This document shows, piece by piece, positions 1-6,500 of a DNA stretch of 7,835 bases. A program made the translations under genes and the position numbers. A model generated the notes under the pieces. It made no database searches. It was not told the origin of the DNA and saw only the letters and a program-made list of their open reading frames with translations. The stretch comes from Methanomicrobiales archaeon. Lineage in GTDB: Archaea; Halobacteriota; Methanomicrobia; Methanomicrobiales; Methanoculleaceae. The stretch spans positions 1-7,835 of the forward strand of contig JAAZGM010000172.1 of the NCBI GenBank assembly GCA_012511245.1, written 5' to 3'. How positions within the stretch are numbered: the first letter of the stretch is position 1; each line of letters begins with the position of its first letter.

Positions 1-581
1 GGATTGATCTCGCCGCACCCGCTGACCGAGGCCTCCCGGCAGGGCCCCTGGAGCCCCGTGACCGAGAAGATCGTCGTCATCCGGCTCGGCTGGCGGTTGA
101 TGTAAGCGGTGTAGTTCCGATACGCGCTCCGGGTCGTGAAGAGGCGGGCGTAAGAAAGGTCATCGAGGGTCACCTTCGCCTCGATCGACCGGTCGGCGGC
201 CTCCACAACAACCTCGATCTCGCGGCCCTCGACGATATCGCGGAAGAGGTGGCCGCCCCCGTAGCCCGCTCCGGCGTGGGCGGTCCCGGAGACGAACAGG
301 TCGACGAGGCCGAGGCGCTCGTTCGGGCAGGGGCCGGGCATGCAGGGGACACCGTTCAGCCAGGCCCGTTCCGCCCGCTCGAAGGTCCCGGGAGTCGCGA
401 CCGGCACCGAGAGGATCGCCGCGGTCCCGGACATCACCCCGCACGTCCCGGTGGTGACCACGTCGACATCTGCGGCCGTGATATCCGCACCCTCGCGGAC
501 GAGGCGTTTAAACTCCGCGGCGGTGTAGACGACCGCCGAACCGTTCCGGATCTTTGTGTTGATCTCTTTTAGTGTCTTCAT
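1..581 (-). CDS. Methanogenesis marker 16 metalloprotein (DUF39/HcyBio family), C-terminus beyond window
   Basis: The first 193 residues are visible and the reading frame is open to the window edge, so the C-terminal part is missing because of the window, not because of a break. The protein begins MKTLKEINTKIRNG and carries VDVVTTGTCGVMSG (C47), LNGVPCMPGPCPNE (C80, C85) and, near the edge, SGCGEINP (C188). These match my memory of the methanogenesis-marker-16 branch of the DUF39 family, whose relative MA1821 makes homocysteine by sulfurating aspartate semialdehyde. The biochemical role of marker 16 itself is, to my knowledge, not settled; a sulfur-transfer or Fe-S-dependent reaction in the cytoplasm is an inference from the family and the conserved cysteines. 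The ATG overlaps the stop of the upstream Fe-S gene as ATGA (578-581), and a GGTGGAGGA stretch about 12 nt upstream can act as ribosome binding site. It is the last visible gene of the four-gene minus-strand operon. Confidence 0.85.
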   Translation of the reverse strand, partial: MKTLKEINTKIRNGSAVVYTAAEFKRLVREGADITAADVDVVTTGTCGVMSGTAAILSVPVATPGTFERAERAWLNGVPCMPGPCPNERLGLVDLFVSGTAHAGAGYGGGHLFRDIVEGREIEVVVEAADRSIEAKVTLDDLSYARLFTTRSAYRNYTAYINRQPSRMTTIFSVTGLQGPCREASVSGCGEIN

Positions 582-1195
582 AGCCTGATATCCTCCACCC
601 GCACATGGAGACCGGAGGACTGTGCGAGGACCATATTCACGACACCTGTATGTGTGAGGTTCATCATGCAGTAGCCGGGCAGGAACCGCTGCCGCATCCC
701 GAAGGTCGGCTCAAACCGCACCGTCCGGGCGATTCCCTCGAAACCGACGATGTGATATGCCTCGATCTCCTTAAATTCTCCGGTTCGCGAAGCCTCCGGC
801 CCGACGACCAGACAGGTGAGAAGGCCACTCACGGTGTTTGCGTGGATGACCGAGAGGACATGCTGGACCGGGCAGCCCGCACCTGTCGGCCGCCCGACGA
901 CGATATCCCCGGGCACGATCTCCCACTTCTCCACAAGATCCGGGCGGAAGGGGAGGATGATCTTCCGGGCCGAGACCTCGCCCGGGAGGGGTTCGATGAT
1001 GAAGTCATACTCCGTTCCGAGGATGTCCCGGCCGGTATAGCAGGTCCCACCCTCGAGCCGCGAGGGGGCGATCGCGGCAGGGTAGAAGATACAGTCCAGA
1101 AGATCCTTCTCCCCCTCCCGGACACAAGCGAGGAACGCTTCACAGGTCGGAACGCCGCAGGCCCCACAGTCCTTCCCGGGCGGTTGCCATGCCAC
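578..1195 (-). CDS. Small Fe-S protein with N-terminal four-cysteine cluster domain
   Basis: A 205-residue soluble protein. Near the N-terminus it has C10-x2-C13-x4-C18 (GACGVPTCEAF) and C35, with an extra C24. This is the pattern of the small Fe-S domain found in the CO-dehydrogenase/acetyl-CoA synthase corrinoid protein and in RnfB (PF04060 type), which binds one [4Fe-4S] cluster. The remaining ~165 residues have no domain I recognise. They include KWEIVPGDIVVGRPTGAGCP (about 90-110), a beta-rich stretch, and a histidine-containing AYHIVGFEG segment. No signal peptide or membrane helix is visible. The start is a GTG (1193-1195); an ATG at 1188-1190 is out of frame, and starting later would remove the cysteine motif. 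It lies 4 nt after the GTPase stop and overlaps the marker-16 start, so it is translationally coupled in the operon. An electron- or cluster-donor role to the neighbours is inferred. The Fe-S call is strong, the specific function unknown. Confidence 0.85.
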   Translation of the reverse strand: MAWQPPGKDCGACGVPTCEAFLACVREGEKDLLDCIFYPAAIAPSRLEGGTCYTGRDILGTEYDFIIEPLPGEVSARKIILPFRPDLVEKWEIVPGDIVVGRPTGAGCPVQHVLSVIHANTVSGLLTCLVVGPEASRTGEFKEIEAYHIVGFEGIARTVRFEPTFGMRQRFLPGYCMMNLTHTGVVNMVLAQSSGLHVRVEDIRL

Positions 1196-1199
1196 CGGG

Positions 1200-1907
1200 C
1201 TAGTCCCCCCGGTAGAGGTAGTCGGCGCCCTCGAGCTTCCGGATGACCCCGAAGTGGTTCTGCCACCCGATCTCGGTCTTTCCGATGCAGATGGTGCAGA
1301 CCCCGAGCGGCGCCGCCCCCCGAAGGACGATCGTATCGGGATCGGTTATCGCCGGGCACTCCTCAATCGCCCGGAGGAGGTAGCGCATACCGGTTCCCTG
1401 GACGGCGTTCGTCTCGACGATATCGAGGCGGGGATTCACCTCCCGGATACGCTCCCGGAAGACCTCTTTCTCGGCCTGGGAGACGAGGTCGATCCGGGTC
1501 ACGACCGCGATATCGGCGAGGGCGAGCATCGCGGCCATCTTCAGGGGCGTGTTCGTGCCCGAGACCGCGGAGAGGACGACGATCCCAAGTGCCTGTGTCG
1601 TGTAGGGGGAGCAGCGGAGACAGAGCCCGGCGCTCTCGACCAGGAGGAGGTCGGCACCCTCCCCTTCGGCCCAGGCGATGGCATCGCGCATCACCATCAC
1701 CCCGGCGTGGTCCGGGCAGAGGTCGCCGGAGTAGACCTTCCGCGTCGGGATACCGAACTCGGCAGCGAGTTCCTCATCCTCGAACGCCCGGACGACGTCG
1801 ATCTTGATGTAGGCGATCCGGTTCTCCTCTGAAAGAGAACGGATGATCTGCCGAACGACGGCGGTCTTTCCAGCCGACGGCGGCCCGGCAACGACGGCGA
1901 GCCTCAT
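1200..1907 (-). CDS. HypB/CobW-like (G3E) GTP-binding protein with CxxC pairs
   Basis: A 235-residue P-loop GTPase. Seen in order: Walker A GPPSAGKT (8-15); IAYIKIDVVRAFEDEE (31-46) as a switch region; SGDLCPDHA with C64; VESAG (90-94) as the Walker B/G3 position; CLRC (C96, C99); TRID (137-140) as the G4 guanine-specificity motif; and CTIC (C204, C207) in the tail. The fold and the GDLC segment resemble metal-cofactor GTPases such as HypB, UreG and CobW, which use GTP hydrolysis to gate metal delivery to a target enzyme. Linkage to hydrogenase maturation is not supported, since no hyp gene is nearby, so I do not call it hypB. The five cysteines, four in two CxxC pairs, suggest metal binding or redox control. 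The ATG overlaps the stop of the upstream ABC ATPase (ATGA, 1904-1907), with no clear Shine-Dalgarno site, which points to translational coupling. The likely role is nucleotide-gated maturation of a cofactor or partner in the marker-16 module (inferred). Confidence 0.85.
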   Translation of the reverse strand: MRLAVVAGPPSAGKTAVVRQIIRSLSEENRIAYIKIDVVRAFEDEELAAEFGIPTRKVYSGDLCPDHAGVMVMRDAIAWAEGEGADLLLVESAGLCLRCSPYTTQALGIVVLSAVSGTNTPLKMAAMLALADIAVVTRIDLVSQAEKEVFRERIREVNPRLDIVETNAVQGTGMRYLLRAIEECPAITDPDTIVLRGAAPLGVCTICIGKTEIGWQNHFGVIRKLEGADYLYRGD

Positions 1908-2683
1908 GCCCCGACCGATCCTGTGATCAGGTTGCCGGCCCGGATCTCTTCACGCATCCGGCAGAGGATGCCGTCGAGGTGAAGAGCCTCACGGAGAGCC
2001 CTGCTTTCTCGATCGCCCGGCTCGATGACCCGCTCGACCGCCCCATCCCGCATGACGATCCGCCGGGCGGAGAGAAGGGAGACCAGGGGATCGTGCGTGA
2101 CGAAGATGACCGCCTTCCCTCCGGCCCGGAGAACCTCGATCACCCGTTCCTTGAAGATCCCGGCGTTCTCCACCTCGTCGAGGAGGAGGACCGGTGCCGC
2201 CGCGATGAGGATCGCATCGGCCACGAGGAGCGACCGGGTCTGCCCGCCGGAGAGCGCGGTCATCCGGGTATCGGATCGGATCGCCTCGCCTGTGAACTCG
2301 TTTGCAAGGTTGATCGTCCGGTCGACGATACCTTCGTCCTCGATCTTTCGGGACCGAACATGCATCGCAAGGAACTCTGCGACCGTGAGGTCCGCGAGAC
2401 ACCGGGTGTTCTGGGTGATCAGGGCGACGGGTTTGTGCGCCGGGTCGCGGACGAACTCCTCGGGCGGACAGACGCCGTTGACGAGGACCGTCCGACCCGT
2501 CGCGGTGTCGTTCTGGGCGAAAACCTCGATGTCGTTGATGAAAGCGCTCTTCCCCGATCCAGTAGGGCCGACGATGGATATGGTGTCGCCCGGACGGATG
2601 GCGATCGCATCGAACCGTTCCGGTTCACCGCTCCGGCTCCGGCCGGGGAGGATCGTTATCTCCCGAATGGGTGTAGGGGCCAT
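1904..2683 (-). CDS. Single-domain ABC-type ATPase, no membrane partner
   Basis: A 259-residue cytosolic ATP-binding cassette protein. Walker A is GPTGSGKS (39-46). The Q-loop is ITQN (Q91), the signature LSGGQ (144-148), Walker B LLLDE (166-170) and the H-loop VTHD (H197). All catalytic elements are intact. After Walker B it reads DEVENAGIFKE where transporters have DEPTSALD, so the D-loop is non-canonical. No permease or binding protein is encoded beside it, which argues against a transporter and for a soluble machine that couples ATP to a conformational or assembly step. The two-domain ABC protein AtwA (component A2), which activates methyl-coenzyme M reductase, is a known precedent in methanogens, but this protein has one domain and is not AtwA. 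The frame is open for about 200 codons further upstream; I chose the ATG at 2681-2683 because ABC homology begins just after it and the upstream part runs through the promoter region and the regulator gene. It is the first gene of the operon. Confidence 0.85.
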   Translation of the reverse strand: MAPTPIREITILPGRSRSGEPERFDAIAIRPGDTISIVGPTGSGKSAFINDIEVFAQNDTATGRTVLVNGVCPPEEFVRDPAHKPVALITQNTRCLADLTVAEFLAMHVRSRKIEDEGIVDRTINLANEFTGEAIRSDTRMTALSGGQTRSLLVADAILIAAAPVLLLDEVENAGIFKERVIEVLRAGGKAVIFVTHDPLVSLLSARRIVMRDGAVERVIEPGDRESRALREALHLDGILCRMREEIRAGNLITGSVGA

Positions 2684-2704
2684 GAGAAACGATTGTCGCA
2701 GGCC

Positions 2705-2716
2705 CAGATAAGGGTT
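2705..2716 (-). promoter_or_regulatory. Possible TATA box for the four-gene operon
   Basis: On the minus strand the bases read ACCCTTATCTGG, with the CTTATCT core centred about 27 nt upstream of the ABC ATPase ATG. That is the spacing expected if transcription starts at the start codon. No Shine-Dalgarno site precedes that ATG, which fits a leaderless transcript. The match to an archaeal TATA element is only moderate. Confidence 0.35.
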
Positions 2717-2730
2717 TTCCCATTCCCGGG

Positions 2731-2785
2731 AGATATTGACCACATATGGAAAAACATATCTACACAATTCTACTATAATAGATAT
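2731..2785. repeat. Three AGATAT/ATATCT elements, candidate operator array
   Basis: AGATAT occurs at 2731-2736, its reverse complement ATATCT at 2756-2761, and AGATAT again at 2780-2785, directly before the regulator's ATG. Centre-to-centre distances are 25 and 24 bp. A CATATG palindrome lies between the first two (2743-2748). The elements sit in the divergent intergenic region, between the probable TATA box of the operon and the start of the regulator, so a protein bound there could control both directions. The AT-rich setting makes chance matches possible, so this is tentative. Confidence 0.3.
2751..2760 (+). promoter_or_regulatory. Possible TATA box for the HTH regulator
   Basis: AAAACATATC, with the ACATATC core centred about 29 nt upstream of the ATG at 2786. 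The regulator has no Shine-Dalgarno site (TACTATAATAGAT precedes the ATG), consistent with a leaderless transcript starting at or next to the start codon. The second AGATAT-type element (2756-2761) overlaps this box, which would allow autoregulation. Confidence 0.35.
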
Positions 2786-3271
2786 ATGCTCTCGCGAAAG
2801 ATCTTTGAGACCGACTTTGCCGAAGCACTCCAGGAGGAACTCGCCCGGCAGGATATGAGCATCCGCGACCTCGCCGATCGGGCTGGGATACCGGCCGCCA
2901 CCCTCTACAAGCTCACGTCCGGGAAGGCCGACCCGCGCCTCTCGACCGTCCGGCGGATCGTCAACGTCCTCGAACCCCGGGAGAAGAGTTTCATCGCGGT
3001 CATCGCAGCCCGGTTCCTGCTCAATGAGATCGACAACCGCGACCTCCCCATCGGCGAGAAGAGATATCATATTAGGGGTTACGCGGCGGATTCGCTCGAT
3101 GAGTGCATCATCGCCGCCGTCCGGGCAGACAAAGAGGGAGCGCTCGGGATCATCTGTGCCCCGATCCTCGCGGCGATCGTGGAGAAGATCGTCGACTGTC
3201 CGATCGCGATCATGAAGCCGCAGCAGCAGACGATCATCGAAGCGATCGAGACGATCGCAAAGAGGGTGTAG
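2786..3271 (+). CDS. XRE-type HTH transcriptional regulator with C-terminal putative sensor domain
   Basis: A 161-residue protein. Residues 25-60 form a helix-turn-helix of the Cro/XRE kind: SIRDLADRAGIPAATLYKL, followed by SGKADPRLSTVRRIVNVL. Residues about 97-161 form an alternating beta/alpha segment with GYAADSLDECIIAAV, ALGIICAPIL and VDCPIAIMKPQ. By eye it recalls small-molecule receptor folds such as the PrpR N-terminal type, but I cannot assign a family with confidence. Three cysteines (C107, C124, C138) sit in this part and could serve redox or metal sensing (inferred). The start is the ATG at 2786; the frame is open far upstream into the ABC ATPase gene on the other strand, but that extension has no recognisable protein and crosses the promoter. 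It is divergent from the marker-16 operon with 102 bp between start codons, so it is the natural candidate regulator of that operon and of itself. Confidence 0.85.
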   Translation: MLSRKIFETDFAEALQEELARQDMSIRDLADRAGIPAATLYKLTSGKADPRLSTVRRIVNVLEPREKSFIAVIAARFLLNEIDNRDLPIGEKRYHIRGYAADSLDECIIAAVRADKEGALGIICAPILAAIVEKIVDCPIAIMKPQQQTIIEAIETIAKRV

Positions 3272-3293
3272 GGGCGGGTGTCCACCGGGTTTC

Positions 3294-3316
3294 ACCCCTG
3301 CATGAGGGGTTTATTT
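3294..3316 (+). terminator. Hairpin plus T-rich tail behind the HTH gene
   Basis: ACCCCT (3294-3299) pairs with AGGGGT (3305-3310) around the 5-nt loop GCATG, and the 3' arm runs into TTATTT. It lies 23 nt after the regulator stop. The stem is short (6 bp) but GC-rich. T-rich tracts alone can terminate archaeal transcription, so the T stretch may matter more than the hairpin. It separates the regulator from the following defence-like operon. Confidence 0.5.
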
Positions 3317-3502
3317 CAGCGTGGGGCTCCCGGGATCTGCTTTTGATCGAGGATCTTCTGGCTGGCGCGGTTTGAGGAGGCGAACCGATGAGTCATAGGC
3401 GGGGATTGATCGGTTGTGGGTGAACTCACTTCGATACCCTTAATAGGCCAATTTAACCAATCGGACGAGACGTTCCTCCCATGCGGCGAGAACCGTTTCA
3501 TC
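3317..3502. other. Gene-free spacer between regulator and helicase operon
   Basis: Together with the terminator and promoter this makes a roughly 265-bp gap. I see no supported gene, tRNA or repeat array here. A 62-codon minus-strand reading frame (3316-3504) has no ribosome binding site or recognisable protein. An imperfect palindrome GTGA-AC-TCAC lies at 3420-3429, and CTTAATAG (3439-3446) is a possible alternative upstream TATA box. This is the boundary between core methanogen genes and the defence-like genes. Confidence 0.5.
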
Positions 3503-3535
3503 AACTATATCATACCATAACTATTACTTTTGGTA
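3503..3535 (+). promoter_or_regulatory. Probable promoter of the helicase-methyltransferase operon
   Basis: AACTATATCATA (3503-3514) is the most TATA-like stretch upstream of the helicase. Its centre lies about 30 nt before the GTG at 3539 and about 39 nt before the GTG at 3548, so the transcript would have little or no leader. A short inverted repeat, TACCA (3513-3517) with TGGTA (3531-3535), overlaps the expected transcription start and could be a regulator site. No Shine-Dalgarno sequence is visible before any of the possible start codons. Confidence 0.35.
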
Positions 3536-3538
3536 CGG

Positions 3539-6500
3539 GTGCGTTCAGTGTCTTCGGATCTTACTTTTATCACAAATGAGGATGGGAATACGTTACTTGA
3601 TCGGTTTAACGCCCTGGTTAAGGATACCACGCTTTTTGATTGTCTTGTCGGGTATTTCTATTCAAGCGGATTCTACGCTCTGGAGAAGGCTTTAGAGAAC
3701 ACTGAGAAGATCAGGATCCTCATCGGCATCAGCACCAACAAAACGACCTACGAACTCATCCAGGCTGCCTCATTTGAGGGGCATTCAAAACTTCTCCTTT
3801 CCGGCAAGGACCTCAAGAATCAGTACTCCAGCATGGTCAGGGAGGAGCTGGATCAATCCGAAGACGCTTTCAACGTAGAAACAGGCATCCGGACCTTCGT
3901 CGAGTGGTTGCGGAGCGGGAAACTTGAGATCCGCGTCTACCCTTCCGAGAAGGTCCATGCGAAGGTCTACATAATGACCTTCAAGGAGGGGGATCGAGAC
4001 CGGGGGCGCGTCATCACCGGGTCAAGCAATTTTTCTCAAGCCGGACTGCAGGATAACCTTGAGTTTAACGTTGAACTCAAGACCCGGGGGGATTACGAGT
4101 ACGCCCGTGAGAAGTTTGAGGAACTCTGGGAAAACTCGGTCGATGTCTCGGAGAGTTACGTCGAGACGATACGGACCCAGACCTGGCTCAACGACTCTAT
4201 CACCCCGTATGAACTCTACCTGAAGTTCCTCTACGAGTACCTCAAGGAGAAGATCAATCTCGACAGGCTGGAGACGGGAAACGAGTACATCCCTGAGGGG
4301 TTCATGGACCTGCAGTACCAGAAAGACGCGGTGCAGGACGCGAAACTAAAACTTGAGGAGTATGGCGGTGTCTTTATATCCGATGTGGTCGGGCTCGGGA
4401 AGACCTACATAGCAACCCTTCTTGCCCAGCAACTTGATGGGAGGACACTTGTTCTTGCGCCGCCCGTCCTGATCGACCGGGAGAACCCGGGGTCGTGGCC
4501 GAACGTCTTCCTTGATTTCGGCGTGCGCCAGGCAGATTTTGAATCGATCGGGAAACTGGAGCATGTCCTTTCGCGGGGAACCGAGCGGTACAAGAACGTG
4601 ATCATCGACGAGGCTCATAGGTTCCGCAACGAGATGACCCAGAGTTATGAGAGCCTCTACCGGATCTGCAGGGGCAAGCGGGTGATCCTGGTGACGGCAA
4701 CCCCGCTCAATAACTCTCCTAATGATATTCTGAGCCAGATCAAACTCTTCCAGAACGCGAAAAAGTCCACCCTCCCGAATCCGAAGGTGCGCAACCTCCA
4801 GGGGTATTTCAACACTCTCCAGGGACGGCTTGACGGGCTCGACCGGCAGCGGGACCGCGAAGAGTACATGCGGGTTGTCAGGGAGAATGCCGAGGATATC
4901 CGTGAGAATGTGCTCCAGTACCTGATGGTCCGGCGCACGCGGGCGAGCATCTCTACGTATTATAGCGAGGATCTGAAGCGGCAGAACCTCAAGTTCCCCG
5001 AGGTTGAAGACCCTCAGCCGGTGTATTACCACTTTGACGAGCATACGGACTCGGTCTTCCTGGAGTCGATCGATCTGATCGTGAACAAGTTCAACTACTC
5101 GCGGTATACCCCGCTCCTCTACCTGAAGGAAGGGGCCTCGCACCCCGAGGAACTGGCCCAGAAGAACATGATGAAGTTCATGAAGATGATGCTCTTGAAG
5201 AGGCTGGAGAGCAGTTTTTTCGCGTTTAATATGTCAATCAGCCGCTTTATCGGGTATTATGAAGTGTTTATCCGGGAGGTCGAGAAGGGGAATGTCTACA
5301 TCAGCAAGATGCACACGAACGCGATCTTCGACCTCCTTGAAGAGGACAATATGGATAAAGTCGCCTCTCTCATCGACGATAAGAAGGTCTATTGCCTGCC
5401 GATATCCGATTTTACTCCGGCATATCTGGAAGATCTCCAGTATGACCTGAAGATCCTCAAGGAACTGCGATCGCTCTGGGATACCGTCGAATCCGACCCG
5501 AAGATCACTGCATTTGTCGAGACGCTCTCAACGGATCCCCGATTGAAGGATCAGAAGTGCATCATCTTCACCGAGGCGAAGGAGACGGCAGATTATCTTA
5601 CCGGTGCCCTGCAGGAACGGTTTGGAGACTGCGTTCTTGAATATCATGGGTCATCTTCGGATACAGAGAGAATCGCGATCATCGAGAACTTTGATGCGAA
5701 GGCCAGACGTCCAGAGGACGATTACCGTATTCTGGTGACGACCGAGGTTCTCTCGGAGGGGGTGAACCTTCACCGCTCCAACGTGGTGATCAACTACGAT
5801 ATCCCGTGGAACCCGACACGGATGATGCAGAGGGTCGGGCGCATCAACCGTGTGGACACGAAGTTTGAGAAGATCCATATCTTCAACTTCTTCCCTGCAG
5901 GCCCCATCAACGAGGAGATCGGCCTGCAGGAGGCTGCTGAGGCGAAGATAGCGGCGTTCATCGAGATGCTTGGAAACGATGCCCCCCTCCTGACCGACGA
6001 GGAGATCAAGTCGCACGATCTCTTTACGAAACTGACGTCCCGCAAGACGATCACAGGAGAGGATGAGGAGGAAGACCTCGAACTCGGGTATCTGACGTTC
6101 CTGCGCGAGATACGGGATACCGATCCCGAACTCTTCAAAAAGATAAAACATCTCCCGAAGAAGGCGCGAGCCGGCCGTGCAGCCGGGGATATCGACCGAT
6201 CGGTGGTTACGTTCTTCAGGCGGGGAAAACTCAGGAAGATCTTCCAGACGGCCGCCCGGGGAGCGGAGGCCGCCACCGAGGAGGTGGATTTCCTGCGAGC
6301 GGCGGATCTTCTCCGGGCAGAAGCGTCGACGAAGAAACACGCCGTCGGGCCGGACTTTTACTCGCTGCTTGCGGCCAACAAAGCCGCTTTTGAGGAGGTG
6401 TTTGCCATCGAGGGAACTGTTGCGTCCTCACGCGGCAGGAGAGGGGGCGAGGGCAAATTCACCACCATCCTCCGGGCGATCCAGCATTCGCCGGCGTTTA

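Noticed and set aside
605..1832. Long plus-strand reading frames (213 and 192 codons) opposite the Fe-S and GTPase genes
   Set aside because: They are mirror frames of GC-rich genes with clear motifs on the minus strand; their translations show no domain and are biased to Arg, Asp, Gly and Pro.
1200..1907. hypB hydrogenase nickel-insertion GTPase
   Set aside because: Motifs are of the same superfamily, but no other hyp or hydrogenase gene is present and the operon context is marker 16.
1904..2683. AtwA (MCR activation component A2) as identity of the ABC ATPase
   Set aside because: AtwA has two ABC domains in about 500+ residues; this protein has one domain of 259 residues with a different D-loop.
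3316..3504. 62-codon minus-strand frame in the spacer
   Set aside because: No Shine-Dalgarno site, no recognisable protein, and it runs into the terminator hairpin; nothing supports translation.
3481..3579. Possible 32-codon leader peptide upstream of and overlapping the helicase start
   Set aside because: It begins with an ATG but has no ribosome binding site, probably lies upstream of the transcription start, and encodes nothing recognisable.
4346..6340. Minus-strand frames of 265 and 229 codons inside the helicase gene
   Set aside because: The plus strand carries a complete, motif-rich helicase across the same bases; the reverse frames have no recognisable motif and no promoter or ribosome binding site.
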